This document shows, one piece after another, positions 11,289 to 19,446 of a stretch of 47,031 nt of DNA. Position 1 is the first letter of the stretch. Every line of letters begins with the position of its first letter. The notes below the pieces were generated by a model that was given only the letters and a program-made list of their open reading frames with translations, was not told where the DNA came from and did not search any database. Made by a program: the position numbers and the translations under genes. Source of the DNA: Clostridia bacterium (GTDB taxonomy: Bacteria > Bacillota > Clostridia > Christensenellales > Borkfalkiaceae); the NCBI GenBank assembly GCA_017886895.1, contig JAGHJD010000003.1:1-47031 (forward strand). Direction: 5' to 3'.

Positions 11289-11828
11289 ATGAAATACGAT
11301 CTGTTGGCGTCCGTCGCGGATTCCGTGACGGATACGGTAAACGATATAGCGGACAACACGGGGCTGCCCCCGTGGGCGATCGCGGTCATCGCGGTCGCTG
11401 CGGTCGTCATCGCGGCGGTGATCGTCATCGTCGTCATCGCGGCGCTGCGCTCGCGCGCAAAGCGCGCCAAGGCAGACCGTGCGGGCGCCTCCCGCTGGGA
11501 GGCGAAGAATACGCACGCGGCGCTCGTCGGGCAGAGCCGCGAGGAGGTCGCGCGCAACGCGAAAGCGGCGCAGTCGCTCATCGACCTGTACGGCGACAGG
11601 ATGAGCGCGGAGCTGCGGGAGGAGGTCGCCGCGCTCGCGGATAAGCTGACCTATCTCTCGCCCTACGATTCGCAGGAGGTCGCGGACTGCGACAAGGAGA
11701 TCGCCGATCTTCTGGACGACTGCCGCGTGTACCTCACCAAGCGCACGCCGGACGAGGCGAGCGTGCGCGGCGCGCTGCGCGAAATCGGCGAGCAGCTCGC
11801 CGAACGCGAGCGGGAGGCGGGTCTGTAA
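11289..11828 (+). CDS. Single-pass membrane protein with cytoplasmic helical domain (locus 1)
   Basis: Length is 179 aa. A short N-terminal segment is followed by one strongly hydrophobic helix at about residues 28-53 (Ala/Val/Ile only), a basic stop-transfer stretch (RSRAKRAKADR), and ~120 residues of charged helical sequence rich in Ala, Glu and Asp. No enzymatic motif is visible. SD gggagagaga precedes the ATG, and the TAA stop shares its last base with the next ATG (TAATG), so translation is coupled to the ESCRT-like gene. It may anchor the downstream polymer proteins to the membrane (inference). Homologs unknown to me. Confidence 0.8.
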   Translation: MKYDLLASVADSVTDTVNDIADNTGLPPWAIAVIAVAAVVIAAVIVIVVIAALRSRAKRAKADRAGASRWEAKNTHAALVGQSREEVARNAKAAQSLIDLYGDRMSAELREEVAALADKLTYLSPYDSQEVADCDKEIADLLDDCRVYLTKRTPDEASVRGALREIGEQLAEREREAGL

Positions 11829-12457
11829 TGGGACTGATCGCAAAGATAAGATCCCTCTTCAAAGGGAAGTACGACCGCATCAAGCGCGAGGAAGTGGTGG
11901 ATGCGATCGTGAAACTGCAGAGCGAAGAGGCGCAGGTCGAGGAGCGCGTCCGCGACGCGCGCGCGCAGATCGAGGCGCTTATGGCACAGGGCAGGGAGGA
12001 GAAGGACATGCAGATGCGCCTCTTCCTCGCCAAGAAGATCAACTACCTCAAAGAGGAGCAGAAGCAGAACATGCAGCGGGCGACCTACCTGCTGTACAAC
12101 GTGCAGCTTCTGAACAGGCTGAAATCCGCGATAGACGACAAGCAGTTCTTTTCAAACAGCATGGGCGCGCCGCTCAATTCGCTGCTTGCCGACCAGCGCG
12201 CCTTGGCGCAGTTTCTGAATAAGGCGCTGAACACACGCGTTGCGGCGGAGAACGTGCTCACCGAGGCGGACGAGACCTTCAACGACGTGCTCTCCGCCTA
12301 CGAGGAGAACGAGAAGATCTACGGCGTGAACAAGAGCGACGACGAGCTGCTCGCCGTGTTCGAGACGGGCGACGCGCTCGCGGCGGAGGGCGCCGCCGCA
12401 CCCGAAAAGCAGAGCGCGCCCGCAGCGGAGGAGAAAGATGGGACTGTTCAAGAGTAA
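11828..12457 (+). CDS. Coiled-coil protein with ESCRT-III/PspA-like layout, copy A (locus 1)
   Basis: Length is 209 aa. The N terminus (MGLIAKIRSLFKGKYDRIKR) could form a basic amphipathic helix, as in membrane-binding ESCRT-III and PspA proteins. Two long helices follow (about 20-55 and 57-105, with RLFLAKKINYLKEEQKQ), then shorter helices to ~165 and an acidic Ala/Glu tail. A basic N-terminal half, an acidic C-terminal tail and a length of about 200 residues match the ESCRT-III pattern. The assignment rests on architecture and neighbours, not on a firm motif. It overlaps the next gene by 20 nt. Confidence 0.75.
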   Translation: MGLIAKIRSLFKGKYDRIKREEVVDAIVKLQSEEAQVEERVRDARAQIEALMAQGREEKDMQMRLFLAKKINYLKEEQKQNMQRATYLLYNVQLLNRLKSAIDDKQFFSNSMGAPLNSLLADQRALAQFLNKALNTRVAAENVLTEADETFNDVLSAYEENEKIYGVNKSDDELLAVFETGDALAAEGAAAPEKQSAPAAEEKDGTVQE

Positions 12458-13025
12458 GGGCGACAAAGAGATCGAAAAGAAGATGCTCATCCGCCGCACG
12501 ATCAACTCCATGAACAAGCAGATCGCAAAGCTCGAAGAGCAGAAGAAGATGTTCGTGGACAAGGCGGTGCAGGCGAAAAAGAGCGGGCTGGACGCGCAGT
12601 ACGAGCTGGCGCTGACCGGTTACAAGATGACCCTTTTGCAGCAGAAACGCGCACAGGAAATGCTTTTGAACTTCGAGATCACCTCGCAGATGAAGGACAT
12701 GACCATGATGACGCGCGAATTTCTCGGCGGCATGAGCGTTCTGAGCAAGGAGATGGCAAAGCTCGCCGACGAAAAGGAGTTCTACGAGGTGCAGAAACAG
12801 TTCGAGACCGCGATGGGCAAGGCGGAGCGCCAGGCGGAGCAGATGGAGCTGTTCATGGACATGAGTTCGGACACCTTCAAGACCGCCGCAGGCAATACTG
12901 CTGCCATCGACGATGCGGAGCTGCGCGGGATGATCGAGCGCGACGCGGGCAAGGACGCCTTTTCGGACGATGCGATCGACAAGGAGCTGCAGGAGCTGCG
13001 CAAGAAACTGGACAGCGAGGTCTGA
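12438..13025 (+). CDS. Snf7/CHMP-like (ESCRT-III-like) protein, copy B (locus 1)
   Basis: Length is 195 aa; the best ESCRT-III candidate in locus 1. A short basic N terminus (MGLFKSKGDKEIEKKM) resembles CHMP proteins. Helix 1 spans ~17-48, and a long helix 2 spans ~51-95, with the characteristic K/Q-rich heptads and L-x-N-F-E turn (MTLLQQKRAQEMLLNFEITS). Then come helices like the 'MSVLSKEMAKLADEKEF' segment and an acidic tail. The last residues, DKELQELRKKLDSEV (181-195), resemble a MIM1 peptide, the element that binds MIT domains of Vps4. An MIT-like Vps4 homolog is encoded two genes downstream. Eukaryotic-type function is inference; the helical pattern is directly visible. SD ggaggag precedes the ATG. 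Confidence 0.8.
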   Translation: MGLFKSKGDKEIEKKMLIRRTINSMNKQIAKLEEQKKMFVDKAVQAKKSGLDAQYELALTGYKMTLLQQKRAQEMLLNFEITSQMKDMTMMTREFLGGMSVLSKEMAKLADEKEFYEVQKQFETAMGKAERQAEQMELFMDMSSDTFKTAAGNTAAIDDAELRGMIERDAGKDAFSDDAIDKELQELRKKLDSEV

Positions 13026-13040
13026 CCGCGGGAGGGGCGT

Positions 13041-14615
13041 ATGCGCAAGAACTATCGCCTGCACTGCGAGACGTGCGGCGGTTCGCTCGACTACGCGGCG
13101 GACGGCAGGAGCGCCGTCTGCCCGTACTGCGGAAACGAATATCATTTCAGGGAGAGCAGGGGCGACGCGCTCGTGCTCTCTTTGAACCGCGCGCATGCGC
13201 TCCGGCAGAACAACGATTTCGACGGCGCGGCGACGGAGTATAAGCTGGTCGCCGAGAGCGACCCGCAGTGCGCCGAGGCGTGGTGGGGGCTGGCGCTGTG
13301 CACCTACGGTGTGGAGTACATAGAGGACCCGCGCACGCACAGGCGGGTGCCCGTCTGCCGCCGCACGGTGAAGAAGAGCATTTTAGAGGACGAAAACTAC
13401 CTGAACGCGCTGCGCACCGCCGCCGAGGAGCAGTGCGAGGCGTACCGCACCCGCGCCGCCGCGATCGACGCATTGCAGAACGGCATCAAGCGGCGGCTGG
13501 AGGAAGAGGAGGACTATGACGTGTTCCTCTGTTTCCGCGCCGAGGACGACGCGGGCACGCCCACGCGCGAGCGCGCCGTGGCGCTGGAACTGTACGGGGC
13601 GCTCTCTTCGCGCGGCATCCGCACCTTCTGTTCGGAGGTCACGCTGCGCGGCAGGCTGGGGGAAGACTATGAGCCGCTCATCTACAAGGCGCTGTACTCG
13701 TGCAGAGTGTTCATCCTCATCGCGATGCGCGAAGAGAATATCGGGAGTGCCTGGGTGCGCAGCGAATGGTCGCGGTTCCGCGACAGGGTGTACGAGGAGC
13801 GGCTGACGGGCGCGTGCTTTGCGGTGTTCGACGGCATTTCCCCCGCGTCGCTGCCCTCCTTCCTGCGCGCGCAGGGGGTCGACCTCTCCAAATATCCGCA
13901 GGGCGGGTATGCGGAGGAGATCGCGGACAGCCTCGCGCGAAAGCTGGGGAAGGTGACCGAAGAGGCCGCTCTCTCTTCGGCGGCAGGGGCTGGCGCGGAA
14001 GGTGCTGAGGAGAGCGGCGGGCAGGCGGCGGGTGCGCTCGCGGCGCTCCTCGCCGAGGGGAAGCGTGCGCTGCGCGCGGGTGACTTCGTGTGCGCGGCGG
14101 CGGCATTCAGCCGCGCGATCGAGGAGGACGCGGAGAGCGCCGACGCGTGGCTGGGCGCCTTCCTCGCCGATATAGAAGTGTGCGGATTGGGCAGGGGCAC
14201 GGCGTTTGCGCGCACGGTGTGCGACCGCCTGTACTCGTACGGCGCGACGGCGGCGGAGTGCAGGGAACGGCTCGCGCGCAACGAGCGGCAGACGGCGGCG
14301 GTCAGTTCGCCCTATTACAAAAACGCGCTGCGCCTTGCGCACGGCAGGGTCATGGACCAGCTCGTCGCGGGAAAACAGCAGATCATGGACGAATCCGCGG
14401 CGTGCAACGCCGCGCTGCGCGACTGTCTGCGCCGCTGCGAGCGGGAGGAGGCAGCGCGCCCCGAAAACACGCGCCCGCCGCAGAACGGAGGCGTTTCCGC
14501 GGGTACGGTTGCAGGGACTGCCGCCGCGGCGGGGCTGTTCGGCTGGATGCTGGGCAGGAGCCGCCGCCCGCGCCCGCCCCGTCCGCCCCGCCGCCCGCCG
14601 CGCGGGAGATGGTGA
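13041..14615 (+). CDS. Zinc-ribbon / TPR-like / TIR-domain protein with C-terminal membrane segment
   Basis: Length is 524 aa. The N-terminal zinc ribbon has Cys 9, 12, 27 and 30. A helical TPR-like region follows (~45-150), then a TIR domain from ~158 (YDVFLCFRAEDD) with the αC segment SAWVRSEWSRF. Glu242 there is the likely catalytic position of NAD-hydrolysing TIR domains. A second TPR-like repeat region spans ~340-460. Near the C terminus a Gly/Ala hydrophobic stretch (TVAGTAAAAGLFGWML) precedes an Arg/Pro tail. Bacterial TIR domains commonly act as NADases in anti-phage defence; whether this one is enzymatic or only a scaffold is not known. It lies between ESCRT-III-like and Vps4-like genes in one operon. 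Confidence 0.88.
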   Translation: MRKNYRLHCETCGGSLDYAADGRSAVCPYCGNEYHFRESRGDALVLSLNRAHALRQNNDFDGAATEYKLVAESDPQCAEAWWGLALCTYGVEYIEDPRTHRRVPVCRRTVKKSILEDENYLNALRTAAEEQCEAYRTRAAAIDALQNGIKRRLEEEEDYDVFLCFRAEDDAGTPTRERAVALELYGALSSRGIRTFCSEVTLRGRLGEDYEPLIYKALYSCRVFILIAMREENIGSAWVRSEWSRFRDRVYEERLTGACFAVFDGISPASLPSFLRAQGVDLSKYPQGGYAEEIADSLARKLGKVTEEAALSSAAGAGAEGAEESGGQAAGALAALLAEGKRALRAGDFVCAAAAFSRAIEEDAESADAWLGAFLADIEVCGLGRGTAFARTVCDRLYSYGATAAECRERLARNERQTAAVSSPYYKNALRLAHGRVMDQLVAGKQQIMDESAACNAALRDCLRRCEREEAARPENTRPPQNGGVSAGTVAGTAAAAGLFGWMLGRSRRPRPPRPPRRPPRGRW

Positions 14616-14630
14616 GAGAGGAGGTGCACC

Positions 14631-15743
14631 ATGAGCGACATGCAGCTCAGCCTTTTGAACGATACATTCAACCTCTACTATGCCGCGGCGCAGAAGGCGT
14701 ACCGCGAGAAGAACGGCGCGGCGGCAAAGCGCAACTACCTGCTCGCCGCGGAGACCATGCTGAAAATGGCAAAGCTCTCCTCGCCGCAGCTCAAAAAGGC
14801 GCGCATCGAGCGCGCAAAGCGGCTTGCGGAGCTTGCCGACGGCATCGACCCCGCCCGCCCGCGCTTTGAGAGCGCCCCCGCCGAGGGAGAAAGGGAGAAA
14901 GAGGAAGACGGCGGCACGCAGTGGGCTGCTGCCGCCGTGCCCGACGTGCATTTTTCGGACATCGCGGGGCTGGAGGACGTCAAGCGCGCGATCACGACGC
15001 GCATGATCAACCCCGTCCGCTATCCCGAGAAATACGCCGCATACAAGAAGAAATCGGGCGGCGGGCTGCTCCTGTACGGACCGCCCGGAACGGGCAAAAC
15101 GATGATCGCTCGCGCTATCGCCTGCGAAGTCGGCGCGACCTTCTATGCCGTGAAGGGCTCGGACGTCGTGAGCAAGTGGGTGGGCGAATCGGAGCGCAAC
15201 ATACATTCGCTGTTCGAGACGGCGCGCAAACAGAAACTTGCGATCATCTTCATCGACGAGATGGATTCGCTGATCGGTTCGCGCGGCGAGGACGTGCACA
15301 ACGACCGCCGCGTCAACGAATTTTTGCAGCAGATAGACGGGTTTGCGGGCAGCAGCCCCAATCTCCTGCTTCTGGGCGCGACCAACCGCCCGTGGGACAT
15401 CGACTCCGCCGCCCTGCGCTCGGGCAGGTTTTCGCAGAAGATCTACGTCCCGCTGCCCGATGCACCCGCGCGGAAGTTCCTGTTTGAAAAGGCGATCAAA
15501 GGCGTGCCGCTCGCGGAGGACGTCTCCGTGGACGAGCTCGTCTCGCTGAGCGAGGGCTACAGCGGCGCGGACATCGAGGAGGTGTGCGACCGCGCGAAGG
15601 AGTTCCCCCTCCTCGAGGCGATCCGCACGGACAGCCTTGTCGATCTTTCCCGCGCGGACTTTCTGCGCGCGCTCGGTGAGGTAAAACCGACCGTCACGGC
15701 GGAGGAAGTGCGGAGATTCGAGGAATACGCGAACATGCGGTAG
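14631..15743 (+). CDS. Vps4-like AAA ATPase with N-terminal MIT-like domain (locus 1)
   Basis: Length is 370 aa. Residues 1-~73 form a MIT-like three-helix domain (FNLYYAAAQKAYREKNG, RNYLLAAETMLKMAKL, LKKARIERAKRLAELADGI). A charged linker follows, then a meiotic-clade AAA domain. Walker A GPPGTGKT is at 150-157. Pore loop 1 is SKWVGESER, nearly identical to Vps4 SKWMGESE. Walker B FIDE is at 207-210. The second region of homology is GATNRPWDIDSAALRSGRF with arginines 263 and 266. The C-terminal EEVRRFEEYANMR resembles the last helix of Vps4/katanin. In eukaryotes and archaea Vps4 disassembles ESCRT-III polymers; that substrate is encoded upstream here. It is the last gene of the operon, with SD gaggaggtg. 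Confidence 0.93.
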   Translation: MSDMQLSLLNDTFNLYYAAAQKAYREKNGAAAKRNYLLAAETMLKMAKLSSPQLKKARIERAKRLAELADGIDPARPRFESAPAEGEREKEEDGGTQWAAAAVPDVHFSDIAGLEDVKRAITTRMINPVRYPEKYAAYKKKSGGGLLLYGPPGTGKTMIARAIACEVGATFYAVKGSDVVSKWVGESERNIHSLFETARKQKLAIIFIDEMDSLIGSRGEDVHNDRRVNEFLQQIDGFAGSSPNLLLLGATNRPWDIDSAALRSGRFSQKIYVPLPDAPARKFLFEKAIKGVPLAEDVSVDELVSLSEGYSGADIEEVCDRAKEFPLLEAIRTDSLVDLSRADFLRALGEVKPTVTAEEVRRFEEYANMR

Positions 15744-15769
15744 CGCGGCGAAAAGACCGGACGGAAACG

Positions 15770-15797
15770 GCGCCGCTCCGAAAGGAGCGGCGCTTTT
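15770..15797 (+). terminator. Terminator of the locus 1 operon
   Basis: A 10-bp perfect stem (GCGCCGCTCC 15770-15779 / GGAGCGGCGC 15784-15793) with a GAAA tetraloop and a following TTTT, 27 nt after the Vps4-like stop codon. Confidence 0.88.
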
Positions 15798-15805
15798 GCA
15801 TGCCG

Positions 15806-15873
15806 CCGCGCCGTTTTCGCGCGGTCTGCTTTCCGCCCGCCGCACTGTTTTCGCGCGGTCTGCTTTCCGCCCG
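15806..15873 (+). repeat. Two tandem 34-bp units with an exact 27-bp core
   Basis: The 27 bases at 15813-15839 recur exactly at 15847-15873 (core begins gttttcgcgcggtctgcttt). They lie in the 264-bp non-coding gap before the P-type ATPase. Only two copies exist, with no associated gene; it looks like a local duplication. Confidence 0.85.
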
Positions 15874-16007
15874 ACGCACCGCAGGATGCGGCGCGGCGGG
15901 CGGGTCTCTTTTGCTGCGCGCGGCTTTTTCTCCTGCGGCGGGCGGCGCGCATAACGCGGCGGGGAGGGGAATACAATAGCATGTAATTCTCTTGCTGCGA
16001 GGTGTCT

Positions 16008-18734
16008 ATGCGCGCAAAAGCTGCCAAAGATCATATGCCCGCCCTGCCCTTCCACGACTGCACGGCGGAGGAGGCGCTCGCACGCCTCGGTTCGGGTCCT
16101 TACGGGCTGACGGAGGAAGAGGCGGCGCGGCGTGCGGAGGCGTGCGGCGCGAACGCGCTGCCATCCAAAAAGAGGGGTGGCGCGCTGCGGCTCTTCTTTG
16201 CGCAGTTCAAGGACTTCATGACCATCCTCCTGCTCTGCGCGGCGGCGGTCTCTGCGGTGATCGCCTATGTTACGGAGGACGTGCACGAGCTCGCCGACAC
16301 GGGCATCCTGCTCCTCATCATCCTGCTGAACACTTTCGTCGGGTTTTTGCAGCAGTACCGTGCGGACAGCGCGATCGAAAAGCTGAAAAAGCTCTCCGTC
16401 TGCTCGGTCAAGACGCTGCGCGGCGGCAAGGACCTGCTTTTAGACAGCGAACGGCTCGTCCCCGGGGACGTCATCCTGCTCGAGGAGGGGGACATGGTCC
16501 CCGCGGACTGCCGCATCCTGACCTGCGAGCGGCTGCGCGCGGACGAATCCGCGCTCACGGGCGAATCGGCGGGCGTCTCCAAGCGTGCGGCGGCGGACGG
16601 CGCGGAGACGCCCGTGTTCGACCGCAGGTGCATGCTCTATTCCTCCTCCTTCGTGGTGGGCGGGCAGGCGAAGGCGGTCGTTGTCCGCACGGGCGCGGAG
16701 ACGGAGATCGGGCGTATCGCCGACCTTCTGGATAAGACGGACGCGGCAAAGACGCCGCTGGAAAAGACGCTCGCCCTCCTCGGCAGGATCATCACGGCGT
16801 TCGTCGTCTCGGTGGCGGCGGTCATCTTCGTGTTCGGCATTTTTTTCAAGGACAGCACGGTGCTGGGCAACTTCATGTCCTCCGTCGCGATCGCGGTCGC
16901 GGCGATCCCCGAGGGCATGCCCGCCGTCGTCACTGTCATCATGGCGATGGGCGTACAGAAGATGAGCCGTTCCCGCGCCATCGTGCGCCGCCTGCACGCG
17001 GTGGAGACGCTGGGCGCCTGCAGTTGTATCTGCTCGGATAAGACGGGCACGCTGACCGAAAACCGCATGACGGTGGAGGAGGTCGTGCTCGACTTTTCCT
17101 CTTGCGCGCGGGCGGAGGAGCCCGAGAAGGACGCGGGCGGGCGCATGCTGCTTGCGTGCATGGCGGTGTGCCATACGGTGAAGGAGCGCGGCGGCAGGCA
17201 CGCGGGGGATGCGACAGAGGTCGCGCTCGTGAATTTTGCCTCCTCGCGCGGGTTCGCGCCGCAGGGGCGGGAACTCGCCGTCATCCCCTTCGACTCCGAG
17301 CGCAAGATGATGACCGTCGCCGCGGAGACGGAGCGGGGCTCTTACTGTTTCTGCAAGGGTGCGGCGGACGTGCTGCTGCAGAAGTGCGACCGCATCGACG
17401 AGCACGGGCGGGTGCGCCCGCTCACGGACGGCGACAGGGCGCGCATCCTCGCCGCGACGGAGGAGATGGCGTCCCGCGCGCTGCGCGTGCTGGGGTTCGC
17501 CTACGCCGAATGGCGGGGCGAGGCGCGGGAGGAGGCGCTCGTCTTTACGGGCATCTGCGGCATGATCGACCCGCCGAAGAAGGGGGTGAAGGAGGCGGTC
17601 GCCGCGTGCAAAGGCGCGGGCATCACGCCCGTGATGATCACGGGCGACCACAGGGCGACGGCGCTCGCGATCGCGCGGCGCCTCGGCATTGCCGAGGGGG
17701 AGGACGAACTCATCACGGGCGCGGAGCTGGACGCGCTCGGCGAAGAGGAGCGGGAGGCGCGCATCGCGCGCAGCCGCGTATTCGCGCGCGTCACGCCGCG
17801 GCACAAGCGCATGATCGTGGAGCGGTTCCAGGCGGCGGGCAACGTCGTCGCCATGACGGGGGACGGCATCAACGACGCGCCCGGCATACGCAAGGCGGAC
17901 ATCGGAATCGCGATGGGCTCGGGCACGGATGTAACGAAGAGCGCCGCCGACATGGTCATCGCCGACGACAATTTTTCCACCATCGTCACGGCGGTGGAGG
18001 AGGGGCGGCACGTCTTTTCCAACGTCAAAAAGACCATCCTCTTCTTCCTTGCGACCAACCTTGCCGAAGTGCTTTGCATCCTCTTCGTCACCCTCGCGCT
18101 GTGGCGGCTGGACTTCCTCACCTCGACGCAGCTTCTGTGGATCAACCTCATCACAGACAGCCTTCCCGTGCTCTCGCTGGGCGCGGAGCGCGCCGAACGG
18201 GACGTGATGCGCCGCCCGCCCTCGCGCGCGGCGGACCTCTTTTCGCGCGCGTCCATGAGCGGCGTGCTCTTCTACGGGCTGGTGCAGACGGCGCTGTGCG
18301 TGGGCGTGTTCGTGCTGTGCGTGAACCTGTACGGCAACGCCGTCGCCGTCAGCGCGACCTTTTTCACTCTCTCCTTTTTAGAGCTGTTCCACTCCTTCAA
18401 CATCCGCTCCGAGCGCGGCTCGGCGTTCGGCAGGGGCTTTTTCTCCAACAAAATGCTCTTTCTGACGGTCTTTATCGGCGTGGCGGTGAACCTGCTCCTC
18501 TGCGTGTTCCCGCCCGTGCGCGCCGCCTTCGGCATCGTGCCCCTCGCGCCCGCGCAGTGGGCGCTCGTGTTCGGCGCCTCCCTTGCCGTCATCCCCGCGG
18601 CGGAGGGGTACAAGGCGGTCTGCCGCCTCCTCGAAAGGCGGAAGGGGCGTGCGCCCCGTGCCTCCCGTGCGCCGCGCTCTGTCCGTACGCCCCGCCCTGC
18701 GGGCAGGGGTGAGGCGGTGAGAGAGCGCCGCTGA
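16008..18734 (+). CDS. P-type cation-transporting ATPase, Ca2+-ATPase (P2A) type
   Basis: Membrane pump of about 908 aa, probably exporting Ca2+. I prefer ATG 16008 (MRAKAAKDHMPALPF) over the in-frame GTG at 16002 because gaggt at 15999-16003 is then correctly spaced. Family marks are all present: the actuator TGES; the M4 motif AIPEGMPAVVT (PEGL-type, with Met); the phosphorylation site CSDKTGTLTENRM; the nucleotide-binding FCKGAADVLL; hinge AMTGDGINDAPGIRKADIGI; the M6 motif LWINLITDSLPVLSLG, typical of Ca2+ pumps; and C-terminal TM helices M7-M10 followed by an Arg/Pro-rich tail. It stands alone, with its own SD, after the terminated locus 1. Confidence 0.93.
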   Translation: MRAKAAKDHMPALPFHDCTAEEALARLGSGPYGLTEEEAARRAEACGANALPSKKRGGALRLFFAQFKDFMTILLLCAAAVSAVIAYVTEDVHELADTGILLLIILLNTFVGFLQQYRADSAIEKLKKLSVCSVKTLRGGKDLLLDSERLVPGDVILLEEGDMVPADCRILTCERLRADESALTGESAGVSKRAAADGAETPVFDRRCMLYSSSFVVGGQAKAVVVRTGAETEIGRIADLLDKTDAAKTPLEKTLALLGRIITAFVVSVAAVIFVFGIFFKDSTVLGNFMSSVAIAVAAIPEGMPAVVTVIMAMGVQKMSRSRAIVRRLHAVETLGACSCICSDKTGTLTENRMTVEEVVLDFSSCARAEEPEKDAGGRMLLACMAVCHTVKERGGRHAGDATEVALVNFASSRGFAPQGRELAVIPFDSERKMMTVAAETERGSYCFCKGAADVLLQKCDRIDEHGRVRPLTDGDRARILAATEEMASRALRVLGFAYAEWRGEAREEALVFTGICGMIDPPKKGVKEAVAACKGAGITPVMITGDHRATALAIARRLGIAEGEDELITGAELDALGEEEREARIARSRVFARVTPRHKRMIVERFQAAGNVVAMTGDGINDAPGIRKADIGIAMGSGTDVTKSAADMVIADDNFSTIVTAVEEGRHVFSNVKKTILFFLATNLAEVLCILFVTLALWRLDFLTSTQLLWINLITDSLPVLSLGAERAERDVMRRPPSRAADLFSRASMSGVLFYGLVQTALCVGVFVLCVNLYGNAVAVSATFFTLSFLELFHSFNIRSERGSAFGRGFFSNKMLFLTVFIGVAVNLLLCVFPPVRAAFGIVPLAPAQWALVFGASLAVIPAAEGYKAVCRLLERRKGRAPRASRAPRSVRTPRPAGRGEAVRERR

Positions 18735-18827
18735 ATGCCGCGTAAAACCGGCAAATTATACCATTAAGATTTGTTTGTACTAAATCTATCCTATCTGTTG
18801 CACTTATCCTGACAATTCATCAAACCG

Positions 18828-18884
18828 AAAAATGCCGCCCCGCCGTTTCGCTTGCGAAACGGCGGGGCGGCATCGGTTATTTTT
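18828..18884. terminator. Bidirectional terminator between the P-type ATPase and rplI
   Basis: A 20-bp perfect inverted repeat (18832-18851 / 18854-18873, arm starting ATGCCGCCCCGCCG) is flanked by a T-rich tract on the plus side (18877-18884) and by AAAAA (18828-18832), which gives a T-run on the minus strand. It serves both convergent genes. Confidence 0.9.
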
Positions 18885-18891
18885 GCCGAAC

Positions 18892-19335
18892 TTATTCGGG
18901 TTTGACGATCACGGTGATCTTGCAGGAGACGCCCTCCATAAAGCGGATCTCCACGTTGTATTCGCCCGCCTGTTTGATGGGCTCTTTCAAGAGGATCTTC
19001 TTTTTGTCGACCTCGTAGCCGCTCTCCGCAAGGCGGGCGGCGATCTCCTTGGAGGTGACGCTGCCGAACACCTTCCCGTTCTCGCCGCAGCGGATGGGCA
19101 CGGTCACCGTCGCCTTGTCCATCTTCTTCGCGTTCTCGCGGATGGCGGCGATCTCTTCGGCGCGCCTGCGCGCCTCCGCCTCCTTCTGCATGGTCAGCAC
19201 GTTGACCGCAGTGGAGGAGGCGGGCTCCGCCAGCCCCTTCTTGAACAGGAAGTTTTTGGCGAACCCGTCGCTCACGTCGAGGATCTCGCCCTTTTTGCCC
19301 GTTCCCTTCACGTCCTGTTTTAAAATGACTTTCAT
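18892..19335 (-). CDS. rplI: 50S ribosomal protein bL9
   Basis: Length is 147 aa from the minus-strand ATG at 19335 (MKVILKQDVKGTGKKGEILD, the hallmark bL9 N terminus). The open frame extends upstream to 19395, but the extra residues would overlap the promoter. The N-terminal rRNA-binding domain with the conserved GFAKNFLFKKGLA segment is joined by the long Ala/Arg/Glu helix to the C-terminal domain (FGSVTSKEIAARL; KKKILLKEPIKQAGEYNVEI). It is monocistronic here, not next to dnaB or rpsR. Confidence 0.97.
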   Translation of the reverse strand: MKVILKQDVKGTGKKGEILDVSDGFAKNFLFKKGLAEPASSTAVNVLTMQKEAEARRRAEEIAAIRENAKKMDKATVTVPIRCGENGKVFGSVTSKEIAARLAESGYEVDKKKILLKEPIKQAGEYNVEIRFMEGVSCKITVIVKPE

Positions 19336-19366
19336 GCGCAGTCCCTCGCTTTTGTTCGTTTTGCCT

Positions 19367-19395
19367 ATTGTACACCATAACGGGAGAAAAGTCAA
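19367..19395 (-). promoter_or_regulatory. Sigma-A promoter of rplI
   Basis: On the minus strand: TTGACT (19395-19390), a 17-bp spacer, TACAAT (19372-19367), 32 nt upstream of the rplI ATG. Confidence 0.8.
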
Positions 19396-19446
19396 CCGCT
19401 CATAAAAAAAGGAAAGGGGCGCATACTGTCTTGCGGAGGTGAAAAA

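Noticed and set aside
11828-13025. Naming either coiled-coil gene pspA
   Set aside because: Both are shorter and diverge from PspA sequence motifs; only the superfamily-level layout is supported.
15806-15873. Possible CRISPR from the 27-bp repeats
   Set aside because: Only two copies with a 7-bp separation; no spacers and no cas genes.
13383-16286. 967-aa minus-strand open frame
   Set aside because: Antisense shadow of the TIR and Vps4-like genes and the following repeats.
19401-19440. Sporulation-sigma -10 (CATACTGT at 19422) for the DUF1540 gene
   Set aside because: The start point would fall inside the Shine-Dalgarno, and no good -35 is present.
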